Source: Variovorax sp. PCZ-1
Lineage (GTDB): Bacteria; Pseudomonadota; Gammaproteobacteria; Burkholderiales; Burkholderiaceae_C
NCBI RefSeq assembly: GCF_018413605.1
Contig: NZ_JAHCDN010000001.1
Span: 1,984,001 to 2,048,000, forward strand
DNA: 64,000 bases
Reading direction: 5' to 3'
How positions within the stretch are numbered: the stretch's first letter is position 1; every line of letters begins with the position of its first letter. Position numbers and translations under genes: made by a program. This document shows, piece by piece, positions 1 through 7,969 of this stretch. Under the pieces are notes generated by a model. That model had not been told where the DNA came from. It saw only the letters and a program-made list of their open reading frames with translations, and ran no database searches.

Positions 1-769
1 AAGGCGGCACGCTTTCCGCCTTCGCACGGAAACGCTCAGAGTTGTCTTGCGGCTTGAAGCCCAGATGCGCGGCTTGGCTGTTGTCCCACCACTTATCGCG
101 GTTGTCTGATGCGCCATACACAATCGCGTGGCCGAGCTTGGGGGCAAAGAGGCAGCAGCGAATCAACTCCGTCAAATCTCGGTAGCTCAGCCAAGTAATG
201 AGCATACGACGATCTTTGGCTTCTGGAAATGAGGAACCAATGCGAAGGCAAGCCGTTTCGATGCCATAGCGATCAAAGTAAAAACGGGAGAGGTCTTCGC
301 CGAAAGATTTAGACAAGCCGTAGTAGCCATCAGGCCGCTTGGCACAATTCGCATCAATCACCTCACCCTGCTTGTGAAAACCAATCACATGGTTAGAGCT
401 TGCAAACACGATGCGCTTCACGCCATGCCGTCTCGCGCCTTCGTAGAGATGAAACACGCCTTTGATATTCGCTTCCAAGATTTGCTCAAAAGAGTGTTCA
501 GTAGAAAGCCCGCCCATGTGAACGATGGCATCACAGCCTTTGACCAATTCATCCACAGCAGCTTTATCTGCCAAATCGCAAACCACAGATTCTTCATGCG
601 CTTTCAAAGCATCCAACTCTTTCAGATCCGAAAGCCTCATGCTCTGCGCAAATGGCATCAAACTCTCGCGCAAAACCCGGCCCAAGCCACCCGCCGCCCC
701 TGTCAACAGCAATCGCTTGACTTTCGAGGCAGAGCTAGGGAGAATAGAATCAGAGTTGTTAGAGGTCAT
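1..769 (-). CDS. udh: Uronate dehydrogenase (SDR family), 3' end cut by window edge
   Basis: Reading leftward from ATG 769 gives about 256 residues with no stop before the window edge, close to the roughly 265 residues usual for uronate dehydrogenase. Visible features are a Rossmann motif GAAGGLG at residues 24-30, a central FASSNHVIG segment, the catalytic YYGLSK (Tyr-x3-Lys), and a C-terminal GASDNRDKWWDNS segment. By recall these match Agrobacterium Udh closely. The family oxidises D-glucuronate or D-galacturonate to the aldaro-lactone with NAD+. It is divergent from a GntR regulator and near kdgD, which fits the oxidative hexuronate pathway. No strong Shine-Dalgarno precedes the ATG. Family call is secure; the exact uronate is inferred. 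Confidence 0.85.
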   Translation of the reverse strand, partial: MTSNNSDSILPSSASKVKRLLLTGAAGGLGRVLRESLMPFAQSMRLSDLKELDALKAHEESVVCDLADKAAVDELVKGCDAIVHMGGLSTEHSFEQILEANIKGVFHLYEGARRHGVKRIVFASSNHVIGFHKQGEVIDANCAKRPDGYYGLSKSFGEDLSRFYFDRYGIETACLRIGSSFPEAKDRRMLITWLSYRDLTELIRCCLFAPKLGHAIVYGASDNRDKWWDNSQAAHLGFKPQDNSERFRAKAESVPP

Positions 770-822
770 ACAACTTATTCTAAAACAGAATCTTATTTCT
801 TAACTAGTGCAAACCCGTAGCA
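763..822. promoter_or_regulatory. udh/gntR divergent promoter region with candidate GntR site
   Basis: The short gap between udh and the GntR gene holds TCATACAACTTAT (766-778), which overlaps the udh start, and the inverted repeat ATTCT-AAAAC-AGAAT (777-791). The first string recurs with one mismatch, on the opposite strand, upstream of kdgD (1668-1680). This makes it a candidate operator for the neighbouring regulator. The role is inferred from recurrence only. Confidence 0.45.
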
Positions 823-1581
823 ATGCCGAATTCCAGTGTTTCGTCCGTTCATGAACTCACCCGCACATTGCGCAAAACTCGCAGCTTAGCGCTTGATTTG
901 GTCGATGCCCTGACCGCGCGGATTCGCTCGGGCACATACGCACTTGGCTCGCGCCTGCCCACTGAGGCAGAGATCATTGATGAGTTTGGCGTGAGCCGCA
1001 CCGTGGTGCGCGATGCGATCTCTCGGCTACAGACCACGGGGCTGATCGTCACGCGCCATGGCATCGGCAGCTTTGTGCAAAAGCAAGGCAGTGATGCAGG
1101 CTTCAAGGTCAACCCAGAGCAGCTCAAAACACTGCGCGAGATCGTTGGCTTGCTGGAGCTTCGCATCGGCTTGGAAACCGAAGCTGCAGCGCTGGCCGCC
1201 ATGCGCCGCACTGAGGAGAATTTGAGCAAGATGCGTGCTTTTTTGGATCAATTCTCTCAAGCCATTTCGCTGGGTGGCGATGGTGTGGAAGCGGATTACG
1301 CCTTCCATGCAGAATTAGCACGCGCCACACAAAACAATCACTTCTCCCAACTTTTTGAATCTCTGGGTTCAGGCCAAATCCCCCGAGCTAAACTGCCTGC
1401 CACCCAACTCTCCGAGCAGCGCCAAGCCTATCTGCGCACCATTCATTTGGAGCACGAGAGCATCTATCAAGCGATCGCGCAACAAGACAGCGAAAGCGCC
1501 AGAGCAGCCATGCGCATTCATCTTGGTAACAGCCGCGAACGTCGCCGACAAGCTGCTGAATCTCTCCAATCGGGCGGTTGA
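823..1581 (+). CDS. FadR-type GntR transcriptional regulator
   Basis: A 252-residue protein with an N-terminal winged helix-turn-helix (about residues 20-90, including FGVSRTVVRDAISRL) and a helical FCD ligand-binding domain (about 105-235). FCD GntR proteins are usually repressors released by a sugar acid or organic acid. It sits between udh and kdgD, so a uronate or aldarate derivative is the likely effector. The start at 823 gives the usual family length, although the Shine-Dalgarno is weak. Candidate binding sites sharing TCATACAAC lie on both sides of the gene. Confidence 0.85.
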   Translation: MPNSSVSSVHELTRTLRKTRSLALDLVDALTARIRSGTYALGSRLPTEAEIIDEFGVSRTVVRDAISRLQTTGLIVTRHGIGSFVQKQGSDAGFKVNPEQLKTLREIVGLLELRIGLETEAAALAAMRRTEENLSKMRAFLDQFSQAISLGGDGVEADYAFHAELARATQNNHFSQLFESLGSGQIPRAKLPATQLSEQRQAYLRTIHLEHESIYQAIAQQDSESARAAMRIHLGNSRERRRQAAESLQSGG

Positions 1582-1667
1582 GTTTTCTCACCCTGGTCAG
1601 CTTGAGCTGGCTCTTTGTCGGGCGCTGATGCCGGCTCACTATTGCAAATTTTTTGGGTTTTTCCTAG

Positions 1668-1690
1668 ATAGGTTGTATGATGACATACCT
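1668..1690. promoter_or_regulatory. Candidate GntR operator upstream of kdgD
   Basis: The inverted repeat GTATG-ATGA-CATAC (1675-1688) sits about 30 bp before the kdgD start. Its left part, ATAGGTTGTATGA (1668-1680), is the reverse complement of the string at the udh start with one mismatch. The size and symmetry suit an FCD GntR dimer. No experiment supports it here. Confidence 0.5.
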
Positions 1691-1715
1691 ATTCGAACGA
1701 TTTTCTGGAGAATTC

Positions 1716-2639
1716 ATGCATCCCCAAGATCTCAAAACAGCGCTGCAAACTGGCCTGCTCTCCTTCCCGCTCACTGATTTTGATGCCGATCATCAATTCA
1801 ACGCACGCGGCTATGCACAGCGCTTGGAATGGCTCATGCCCTATGGCGCGACGGTCTTGTTTGCAGCTGGTGGCACAGGTGAATTCTTCTCCCTAGAGCC
1901 TGTGGAGTTCACTGAAGTGATCAAAGTCGCCGCGCAAACCTGCAAAGGCCGCGTCCCCATCGTGGCAGGCGCGGGCGGTGCAACACGTTTGGCCATTCAA
2001 TACGCGCAGGCGGCTGAAGCTGCAGGCGCACAAGGCATATTGCTGCTGCCACACTATTTGACGGAAGCCAGCCAAGAAGGCTTGATCGCGCATGTGCAGG
2101 CCGTGTGCCGCAGCGTGAAGCTAGGCGTGATCATCTACAACCGTGGTGCATGCAAGCTCACTGCTACCTCATTGCAAATCCTCGCGGACACCTGCCCCAA
2201 TCTGATCGGCTTCAAAGATGGCCTCGGAGATATCGAGCGCATGGTGAGCATCTATCAAACGTTAGGCGATCGCTTTGCTTATCTGGGTGGCTTGCCCACG
2301 GCCGAGGTGTATTGCCATGCTTACCGCGCGCTTGGCGTGCCCACCTACTCGTCCGCTGTGTTTAACTTCATCCCACGCACAGCGATGCAGTTTTATAACG
2401 CTTACCGAGATGGTGATAAAGCGACGACGGATCGACTACTACAAACATTTTTCTTGCCCTACATCGCGCTGCGCAACCAAGGCGAAGGCTATGCCGTGAG
2501 CATCGTGAAAGCGGGTGCGACGATTGCCGGCCACAGCGCTGGCCCAGTGCGCCCGCCTCTCTCTGATCTCAAACCAGCGCAGGTCGAGACGCTGCGCGGC
2601 TTGATCGCTCTGCTTGGCTCACAAGACCAGCACTATTAA
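1716..2639 (+). CDS. kdgD: 5-dehydro-4-deoxyglucarate dehydratase (DapA superfamily)
   Basis: A 307-residue DapA/NAL-superfamily TIM barrel with GGTGEFFSL near residue 60, catalytic Tyr141 (in YNRG) and Schiff-base Lys167 (in IGFKDG). By recall the whole sequence follows Pseudomonas KdgD, which dehydrates and decarboxylates 5-dehydro-4-deoxyglucarate to 2-oxoglutarate semialdehyde. I chose ATG 1716 over an upstream in-frame start at 1677 because CTGGAG lies just before it and the family begins here. It fits with udh in the oxidative uronate route; a glucarate/galactarate dehydratase and the semialdehyde dehydrogenase are not visible in this window. The last two codons and the stop come from a dispersed repeat copy (2632-2692). 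Confidence 0.9.
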   Translation: MHPQDLKTALQTGLLSFPLTDFDADHQFNARGYAQRLEWLMPYGATVLFAAGGTGEFFSLEPVEFTEVIKVAAQTCKGRVPIVAGAGGATRLAIQYAQAAEAAGAQGILLLPHYLTEASQEGLIAHVQAVCRSVKLGVIIYNRGACKLTATSLQILADTCPNLIGFKDGLGDIERMVSIYQTLGDRFAYLGGLPTAEVYCHAYRALGVPTYSSAVFNFIPRTAMQFYNAYRDGDKATTDRLLQTFFLPYIALRNQGEGYAVSIVKAGATIAGHSAGPVRPPLSDLKPAQVETLRGLIALLGSQDQHY

Positions 2640-2692
2640 TTCGATAGCACTTCGCGCAGATTCTATGCCGGCGAAGTGCTCAAAACGCATCA
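2632..2692 (+). repeat. Dispersed GCCGGCGA repeat, copy 1 (3' end of kdgD)
   Basis: It reads CTATTAATTCGATAGC, then a GCGCAGATTCTATGCC core and GGCGAAGTGCTCAAAA. It overlaps the kdgD stop codon and lies between convergent kdgD and the rraA-like gene. One of 14 copies in the window. Confidence 0.9.
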
Positions 2693-2708
2693 AGTATAGA
2701 GCGACTAA

Positions 2709-3440
2709 CTACAGCGGGTAACGCGATGCATTCGTCTGCATCCATGCTGCAAAATCATCCTTGCTTTTTTGCTCGGTAGGCGGATACAAGCCGAGAATGC
2801 TGCGGCCTTGCTTCACCACCATCTCGGTGACGAAATCTTCGAAAGCCGTCATCTCGACCGCTTCTTTGGCAATCTCATCGGCAATTGCGGCCGGGATGAC
2901 GATCACCCCTTCTTTATCGCCCACCATCACATCTCCTGGCCACACAGCCACATCGCCGCAGCCAATCGGTACGTTGATATCCAGCGCTTGATGCAGCGTG
3001 AGATTCGTGGGGGCGCTAGGGCGTTGGTGATACGCGGGGAAAGGCAAAGCAGCAATCTCCGGCGAATCTCTGAAACCCCCATCGGTGACCACCCCTGCGC
3101 AGCCGCGCATCATGAGGCGACTGACGAGAATCGAGCCAGCAGATGCAGCGCGTGCATCTTTGCGGCTATCGAACACGAGCACGCTGCCTGCAGGACATTG
3201 CTCAACGGCGACGCGTTGTGGGTGGCCTCTGTCTTGAAAAACGGTGATGGGGTTCAGATCTTCTCGCGCGGGGATGTAGCGCAGGGTGAAAGCTTCGCCG
3301 ACCATATTAGGCAGGTTCGCGTTAAGTGGGCGTACGTCTTGGATGAATTGGTTGCGCAGGCCGCGTTTGAACAGGGCTGTGCAGAGCGTGGCTGTGCTGA
3401 CGGCTAGGAGTTTGGTTTTGGTGACTGGGTTGAGAGGCAT
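2709..3440 (-). CDS. RraA-family protein
   Basis: A 243-residue member of the RraA/demethylmenaquinone-methyltransferase-like fold. Visible family signatures are VTDGGFRDSPEI in the middle and GDVAVWPGDVMVGDKEGV towards the C-terminus. Besides the RNase E regulator, the family contains divalent-metal aldolases/decarboxylases such as 4-carboxy-4-hydroxy-2-oxoadipate aldolase. The gene follows a sugar-acid dehydratase and a bug gene on the same strand, so a metabolic lyase role on a keto acid is more likely than RNase control. The substrate cannot be read from sequence. Confidence 0.8.
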   Translation of the reverse strand: MPLNPVTKTKLLAVSTATLCTALFKRGLRNQFIQDVRPLNANLPNMVGEAFTLRYIPAREDLNPITVFQDRGHPQRVAVEQCPAGSVLVFDSRKDARAASAGSILVSRLMMRGCAGVVTDGGFRDSPEIAALPFPAYHQRPSAPTNLTLHQALDINVPIGCGDVAVWPGDVMVGDKEGVIVIPAAIADEIAKEAVEMTAFEDFVTEMVVKQGRSILGLYPPTEQKSKDDFAAWMQTNASRYPL

Positions 3441-3466
3441 GTGTTTTCTCGCTTCGGGTAGAGCAG

Positions 3467-3554
3467 AAAATTGGGGTCAGAGCACAATTTCGTCTGGGCG
3501 TTGTTGCGCACCGGGAAGATCGTTGTCTTGAATTGTGATCTGACCCCAGTTTTC
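3467..3554. repeat. REP/MITE-like hairpin with TTGGGGTCAGA ends
   Basis: Two arms of about 23 bp (3467-3491 and 3530-3553) form an imperfect inverted repeat built on TTGGGGTCAGA-x-CACAATT and its complement, with two mismatches and about 38 bp between them. The element fills the gap between the rraA-like gene and the IlvD/Edd gene. Similar GGGGTCAGA inverted repeats are known around REP-associated Y1 transposases in betaproteobacteria. No transposase gene is present here, so it would be a non-autonomous or solo element. Confidence 0.6.
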
Positions 3555-3564
3555 CTTCTGGCTT

Positions 3565-5310
3565 TCAATAGATTACTGGCTCGGGCACGGGTGCACCGAA
3601 TGATGTTTCTAAATAGTCAAAATCACAGCCTTGATCGGCTTGTAGGATGTGCTGAGTGAACATATGGCCGTAGCCGCGTTCGAAGCGTTTGGGGGGTGGT
3701 GTCCACGCGGCTTTACGGCGTACCATTTCTTCGTCGCTGATTTCCAAATGGATGGTGCGCTCGGGCACATTCACGGTGATGAGATCACCGTTTTGCACCA
3801 AAGCCAAAGGCCCGCCGATGTAGCTCTCCGGGCTCACGTGCAAGATGCATGCGCCGTAGCTCGTGCCGCTCATGCGGGCGTCGGAGATGCGCAGCATGTC
3901 GCGCACGCCTTGTTTCACCAGCTTCGTAGGAATCGGCACCATGCCCCACTCTGGCATGCCGGGGCCACCTTGCGGGCCGGCATTGCGCAGGATGATGATG
4001 TGGTTTTCCGTCACGTCTAAATCCGGGTCTTCGACCGCTTTTTTGAGAGATGGGTAGTCGTCATACACGAGCACCTTGCCAGTGTGTTTGAAAAACTTAG
4101 GCGCACAAGCGCTGGGTTTGATCACACAACCATTGGGCGCGAGATTACCGCGAAGCACTGCAAGCGCGCCTTCTTTGTAAATCGCTTTATCAATCGGGCG
4201 AATCACGTCTTCGTTATAGGTTTCCGCATCTTTCAAATTCTCTTCAACGCTGTGGCCGTTCACCGTGAGCGCTTCGCGGTGCAGCAAACCTGCATCGAGC
4301 AAAGTTTTCATCAACGCTTTCATGCCTCCAGCGTAATAAAAATCTTCCATCAGATACTTATCACCGCTCGGGCGAATGTTGGCAATCACTGGCACTTTGC
4401 GGCTGAATGCATCGAAGTCGTCCAAGCTGAGCGGCAAGCCTGCGCGGCGGGAGATCGCCACCAGATGAATGATGGCGTTCGTAGAGCAACCTTCAGCCAT
4501 CGCCACCGTCAAAGCATTCTCAAAATTCTCGCGCGTGAGCATGCGCTTGGGAGTAAGGTCTTCCCACACCATATCCACCACGCGGCGTCCGCATTGCGTG
4601 GCCATGCGTTGATGGTTTGCGTCCACAGCCGGGATGCTCGATGCGCCAGGCAAAGTCATGCCCAAGGCTTCTGCAATGCCCATCATCGTGGCCGCTGTGC
4701 CCATCACCATGCATGTGCCTGCGCTACGTGCGATGCCGCCTTCGATCTCCATCCACTGCTCGGATGAGATGTTGCCCGCGCGGCGCTCATCCCAGTATTT
4801 CCAAGCATCTGAGCCTGAGCCCAGCGTATTACCTTTCCAGTTGCCGCGCAGCATCGGGCCCGCTGGCAAGTAGATGCAGGGCAAGCCCGCGCTGAATGCG
4901 CCCATGAGTAGGCCGGGCGTGGTCTTGTCGCAGCCGCCCATGAGCACTGCGCCATCCACCGGATGGCAGCGCAATTGCTCCTCGGCCTCAATCGCCAGCA
5001 GGTTGCGATAAAGCATCGTGGTGGGTTTCACAAAATTTTCTGCCACCGAGATACAAGGAATCTCCAGCGGAAAGCCCCCCGCTTGCAGTACACCGCGCTT
5101 GACCTCTTCCACCCGATTCTTGAAATGCGAATGGCAATTGCCGATATCGCTCCATGTATTCAAGATCGCGATGATGGGCTTGCCATGCCAATCGGCATGG
5201 TCATAGCCCATTTGCATCGCGCGCGAGCGGTGGCCGAAGCCGCGCAGATCATCTGGCGCAAACCAGCGCGCGCTGCGTAGCTCATCGTAGGTCTTACGCT
5301 TAGTCATCAC
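3565..5310 (-). CDS. IlvD/Edd-family sugar-acid dehydratase (L-arabonate dehydratase-like)
   Basis: A 581-residue iron-sulfur dehydratase of the IlvD/Edd family. Cysteines positioned as cluster ligands are seen in SDIGNCHSHF, MGGCDKTTPG and GTCMVMGTAA. The opening KTYDELRSARWFAPDDLRGF is, by recall, typical of L-arabonate/D-fuconate dehydratases rather than of IlvD of branched-chain synthesis. The expected reaction is dehydration of an aldonate to a 2-keto-3-deoxy acid. It lies in one transcription unit with an upstream bug gene (10-bp gap) and the downstream rraA-like gene. The substrate remains inferred. Confidence 0.85.
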   Translation of the reverse strand: MMTKRKTYDELRSARWFAPDDLRGFGHRSRAMQMGYDHADWHGKPIIAILNTWSDIGNCHSHFKNRVEEVKRGVLQAGGFPLEIPCISVAENFVKPTTMLYRNLLAIEAEEQLRCHPVDGAVLMGGCDKTTPGLLMGAFSAGLPCIYLPAGPMLRGNWKGNTLGSGSDAWKYWDERRAGNISSEQWMEIEGGIARSAGTCMVMGTAATMMGIAEALGMTLPGASSIPAVDANHQRMATQCGRRVVDMVWEDLTPKRMLTRENFENALTVAMAEGCSTNAIIHLVAISRRAGLPLSLDDFDAFSRKVPVIANIRPSGDKYLMEDFYYAGGMKALMKTLLDAGLLHREALTVNGHSVEENLKDAETYNEDVIRPIDKAIYKEGALAVLRGNLAPNGCVIKPSACAPKFFKHTGKVLVYDDYPSLKKAVEDPDLDVTENHIIILRNAGPQGGPGMPEWGMVPIPTKLVKQGVRDMLRISDARMSGTSYGACILHVSPESYIGGPLALVQNGDLITVNVPERTIHLEISDEEMVRRKAAWTPPPKRFERGYGHMFTQHILQADQGCDFDYLETSFGAPVPEPVIY

Positions 5311-5320
5311 TTAGCCTTCA

Positions 5321-6328
5321 TCACTGCGCCTTGATACCAGCCGTCTTGATCACTTTTTCCCACTGCACGATTTCTTTGGCAACGAAATCAACATAAGGCT
5401 TTTGCCCCAAGGGTGGAATCACAAAGCCTTGACTGGCCATGCGCTGCACAATGGCTGGCGAGGTCATCACCTCTTTGATGGCGGCCTCTAACTTATCCAC
5501 AATTGGCTGCGGCGTGCCTTTCTGAATCGATAAGCCACTCCAGCTCAGCGCCTGAAAGCCAGGATAGCCGCTCTCCGCCACCGTAGGCACATCAGGGAAC
5601 AGCGGATTGCGCTGCAAGCTGCTCACAGCAATCGGGCGCAATTTTCCTGAGCGCACATGCGGCAAGGCCACATCTTGGTTAATGAACATGAAAGGAATTT
5701 CGTTGCTGATGGCCGCTGTGAGCATCGGGCCACCGCCACGATACGGTATGCCCGTCATGAAGATGCCCGCGGTTTGCTTGAAAAGCTCCATCGCCATGTG
5801 ACCACTAGCAGCATGCGTGTAACCGTAATCGAGCTTACCGGGATTGGCTTTTGCAAACTGCACCACGTCTTTCAATGTTTTGAACGGGCGATCTACATTC
5901 ACCACGAGCACATTCGGCCCATGGTGGATTTGCGAGAGATGAATGAAATCCGTGTTGGAGTTGTATTTGGAAATCAGCGTTGGATCGAGACCATGCGCCA
6001 CCGCGTTTTGCCCCACGCCAGTTTGAATGAGGGTGTAGCCGTCTGCAGCTGCTTTCACACCGCGTTCCGTACCAATCACGCCACCACCACCGCCCACATT
6101 CTCTACCGTCACAGGCACTTTCAGCACACGAGACAAAGGCTCTGCCATCATGCGCCCCATCACGTCGCTCGTGCCCCCCGGCGGGAAAGGCACAAGTATT
6201 TTGATCGGTTTGCTGGGGTAGTCAGCCTGCGCAAGCGTAGCGCCTGAGAAGAAAGACGACGCTACTAAAATAATAGCTGCTTGCGCAATAAATACGCCGG
6301 CGAATCGGCGATTTAGCTTGTATGCCAT
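5321..6328 (-). CDS. Bug/TctC-family periplasmic binding protein (signal peptide derived from repeat)
   Basis: A 335-residue Bug receptor. The conserved opening YPSKPIKILVPFPPGG follows a signal peptide, and GIPYRGGGPM and the VPTVAESG segment are present. I chose ATG 6328 over 6352 because GGAGACAC lies just upstream, the same ribosome site seen at the other binding-protein genes here. No TctA/TctB membrane subunits are nearby, so it is an orphan receptor, as is common in Burkholderiales. The substrate is probably an organic or sugar acid, given the following dehydratase gene. Copy 2 of the dispersed repeat lies inside the coding sequence and encodes most of the signal peptide (AGVFIAQAAIILVA). 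Confidence 0.88.
   Translation of the reverse strand: MAYKLNRRFAGVFIAQAAIILVASSFFSGATLAQADYPSKPIKILVPFPPGGTSDVMGRMMAEPLSRVLKVPVTVENVGGGGGVIGTERGVKAAADGYTLIQTGVGQNAVAHGLDPTLISKYNSNTDFIHLSQIHHGPNVLVVNVDRPFKTLKDVVQFAKANPGKLDYGYTHAASGHMAMELFKQTAGIFMTGIPYRGGGPMLTAAISNEIPFMFINQDVALPHVRSGKLRPIAVSSLQRNPLFPDVPTVAESGYPGFQALSWSGLSIQKGTPQPIVDKLEAAIKEVMTSPAIVQRMASQGFVIPPLGQKPYVDFVAKEIVQWEKVIKTAGIKAQ
6261..6320 (+). repeat. Dispersed repeat, copy 2 (inside bug signal peptide)
   Basis: On the plus strand it reads GCTACTAAAATAATAGC, GCTTGCGCAATAA, ACGCCGGCGAA. The bug gene reads through it on the minus strand, in the same frame used by copies 3, 4 and 6. Confidence 0.85.
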
Positions 6329-6415
6329 ATGTGTCTCCAGTGGTAGCTGCACTGCGGCAAGCTTGCAGAAGATTTTGGCACAGGCGTGCCGCGCAAACAG
6401 CTTCTAGCTGATATC

Positions 6416-7969
6416 TCAAGTTCTGGTAAACACTGATTTGTATTGCTCTCGCAGCAGGTTTTTCTGTACCTTACCCATGGTGTTGCGCGGCAGCTCGGTC
6501 ACGATCTCGCAGCGTTTGGGAATTTTGAAATTGGCGAGCTTTGATTTGAGATCGGCGAGGATGGCATCAGGCTTCAATGCTGCACCCGGCTTGGCGATGA
6601 TGACAGCAATGCCCACTTCGCCGAAATCAGGATGCGGCACGCCAATCAGCGCGCTCTCATTCACACCAACCATCTCGTTGATATAGCCTTCAATTTCTGC
6701 AGGATAAACGTTATAGCCGCCAGAGATGATGAGATCTTTGCTGCGGCCGACGATGCGCACATAGCCGCGCTCGTCTTGGTAGCCCACATCGCCGGTACGG
6801 AAAAAACCGTCTTGCGTGAACTCTTCTGCCGTCTTCTCCGGCATGCGCCAATAACCTGCAAACACATTCGGGCCCTTGACTTGAATACCGCCGATCTCGC
6901 CTGTGGGAAGTTGCTCATCATGCTCGTTGGCAATGCGCAGACTCACGCCGGGGAGTGGGAAACCAACGGTGCCAGCGCGGCGCTCGCTCTGGTTTTGAAA
7001 GCGTTTGTCAGCGCTGTACGGATTGGAGGTCAGCATCACGGTTTCGCTCATGCCGTAGCGCTCCAAGATTTTGTGGCCCGTGCGCTGCTCCCACTCTTCG
7101 TGAGTTTCTTTGAGCAAGGGCGCAGAGCCTGCGATGAAGAGGCGCATGTTTTTAGAAGCCTCTTTCGTCAGCGCGCTCTCCAGCAGCATGCGCGTATACA
7201 GCGTGGGCACGCCCATGAAGACAGTGGCTCGCGGCATCGCAGAGATCACAGTTTTCGGATCAAACTTATTGAGCCAGATCATTTTGCTGCCGTTGATGAG
7301 AGCAGCATGAATTGCTACGAACAGGCCATGCACGTGGAAGATGGGCAAGGCGTGAATCAGTACGTCACCTTTTTGCCAGCCCCAATAATCTTTGAGCATC
7401 ACCGCATTGCTGAGCATGTTGCCATGTGAGAGCATCGCGCCTTTGCTGCGGCCCGTCGTGCCGCTTGTATACAAAATCGCTGCCAAATCACCGTCAGTAT
7501 TGCGCGAGCAGCTATGAATATCAGAGCAGTGAGCGGCACGCTCCAGAAGACTGCCCGTACGATCATCGTTCAAACTGAAAACAGATTGCGCTGCGCAAGT
7601 GAACGCAATTTTCGAGACCCAACCGAAATTCTTGGCTGAGCACACCACCACGGCGGGCTCAGCATTGGTGATGAAATATTCGATCTCGGCGCTTTGATAC
7701 GCCGTGTTCAAAGGCAAAAATACCAAGCCCGCACGTAATGTGGCCAAGTACAACACAAAAGCTTCCACCGATTTTTCCACCTGTACGGCTACGCGGCTGC
7801 CTTGAGGTAATTTCAGGCTTTGCAACAGATTGGCCATCATCGCGCTGCCGCGCTCCAGATCGCGCCATGAGTAATGCAAACCATGATCAGTTTCTACGGC
7901 AATGCTGTCTAAATCGGCAGGAAATTGCGCACGCAGGTTGGCGAAAATATTGGCGTTGTTCATATTCAA
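6416..7969 (-). CDS. matB: Malonyl-CoA synthetase (AMP-forming)
   Basis: A 517-residue ANL-superfamily adenylating enzyme. It has the P-loop YTSGTTGRSKGA (about residues 165-177), the A5-like ERYGMSET motif, and the hinge/C-terminal GRSKDLIISGGYNVYP and PRNTMGKVQKNLLR with the catalytic lysine. The segment ALPIFHVHGLFVAIHAA is, by recall, characteristic of MatB. MatB makes malonyl-CoA from malonate, ATP and CoA. It is the last gene of an operon with malonyl-CoA decarboxylase and overlaps the preceding hydratase gene by 4 bp, so malonate is the expected substrate. Confidence 0.88.
   Translation of the reverse strand: MNMNNANIFANLRAQFPADLDSIAVETDHGLHYSWRDLERGSAMMANLLQSLKLPQGSRVAVQVEKSVEAFVLYLATLRAGLVFLPLNTAYQSAEIEYFITNAEPAVVVCSAKNFGWVSKIAFTCAAQSVFSLNDDRTGSLLERAAHCSDIHSCSRNTDGDLAAILYTSGTTGRSKGAMLSHGNMLSNAVMLKDYWGWQKGDVLIHALPIFHVHGLFVAIHAALINGSKMIWLNKFDPKTVISAMPRATVFMGVPTLYTRMLLESALTKEASKNMRLFIAGSAPLLKETHEEWEQRTGHKILERYGMSETVMLTSNPYSADKRFQNQSERRAGTVGFPLPGVSLRIANEHDEQLPTGEIGGIQVKGPNVFAGYWRMPEKTAEEFTQDGFFRTGDVGYQDERGYVRIVGRSKDLIISGGYNVYPAEIEGYINEMVGVNESALIGVPHPDFGEVGIAVIIAKPGAALKPDAILADLKSKLANFKIPKRCEIVTELPRNTMGKVQKNLLREQYKSVFTRT

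Noticed and set aside
6377-6390. GGCAC-AGGC-GTGCC hairpin after matB as a terminator
   Set aside because: Only a 5-bp stem and no T-tract in the matB direction. It could as well be part of the bug promoter region.
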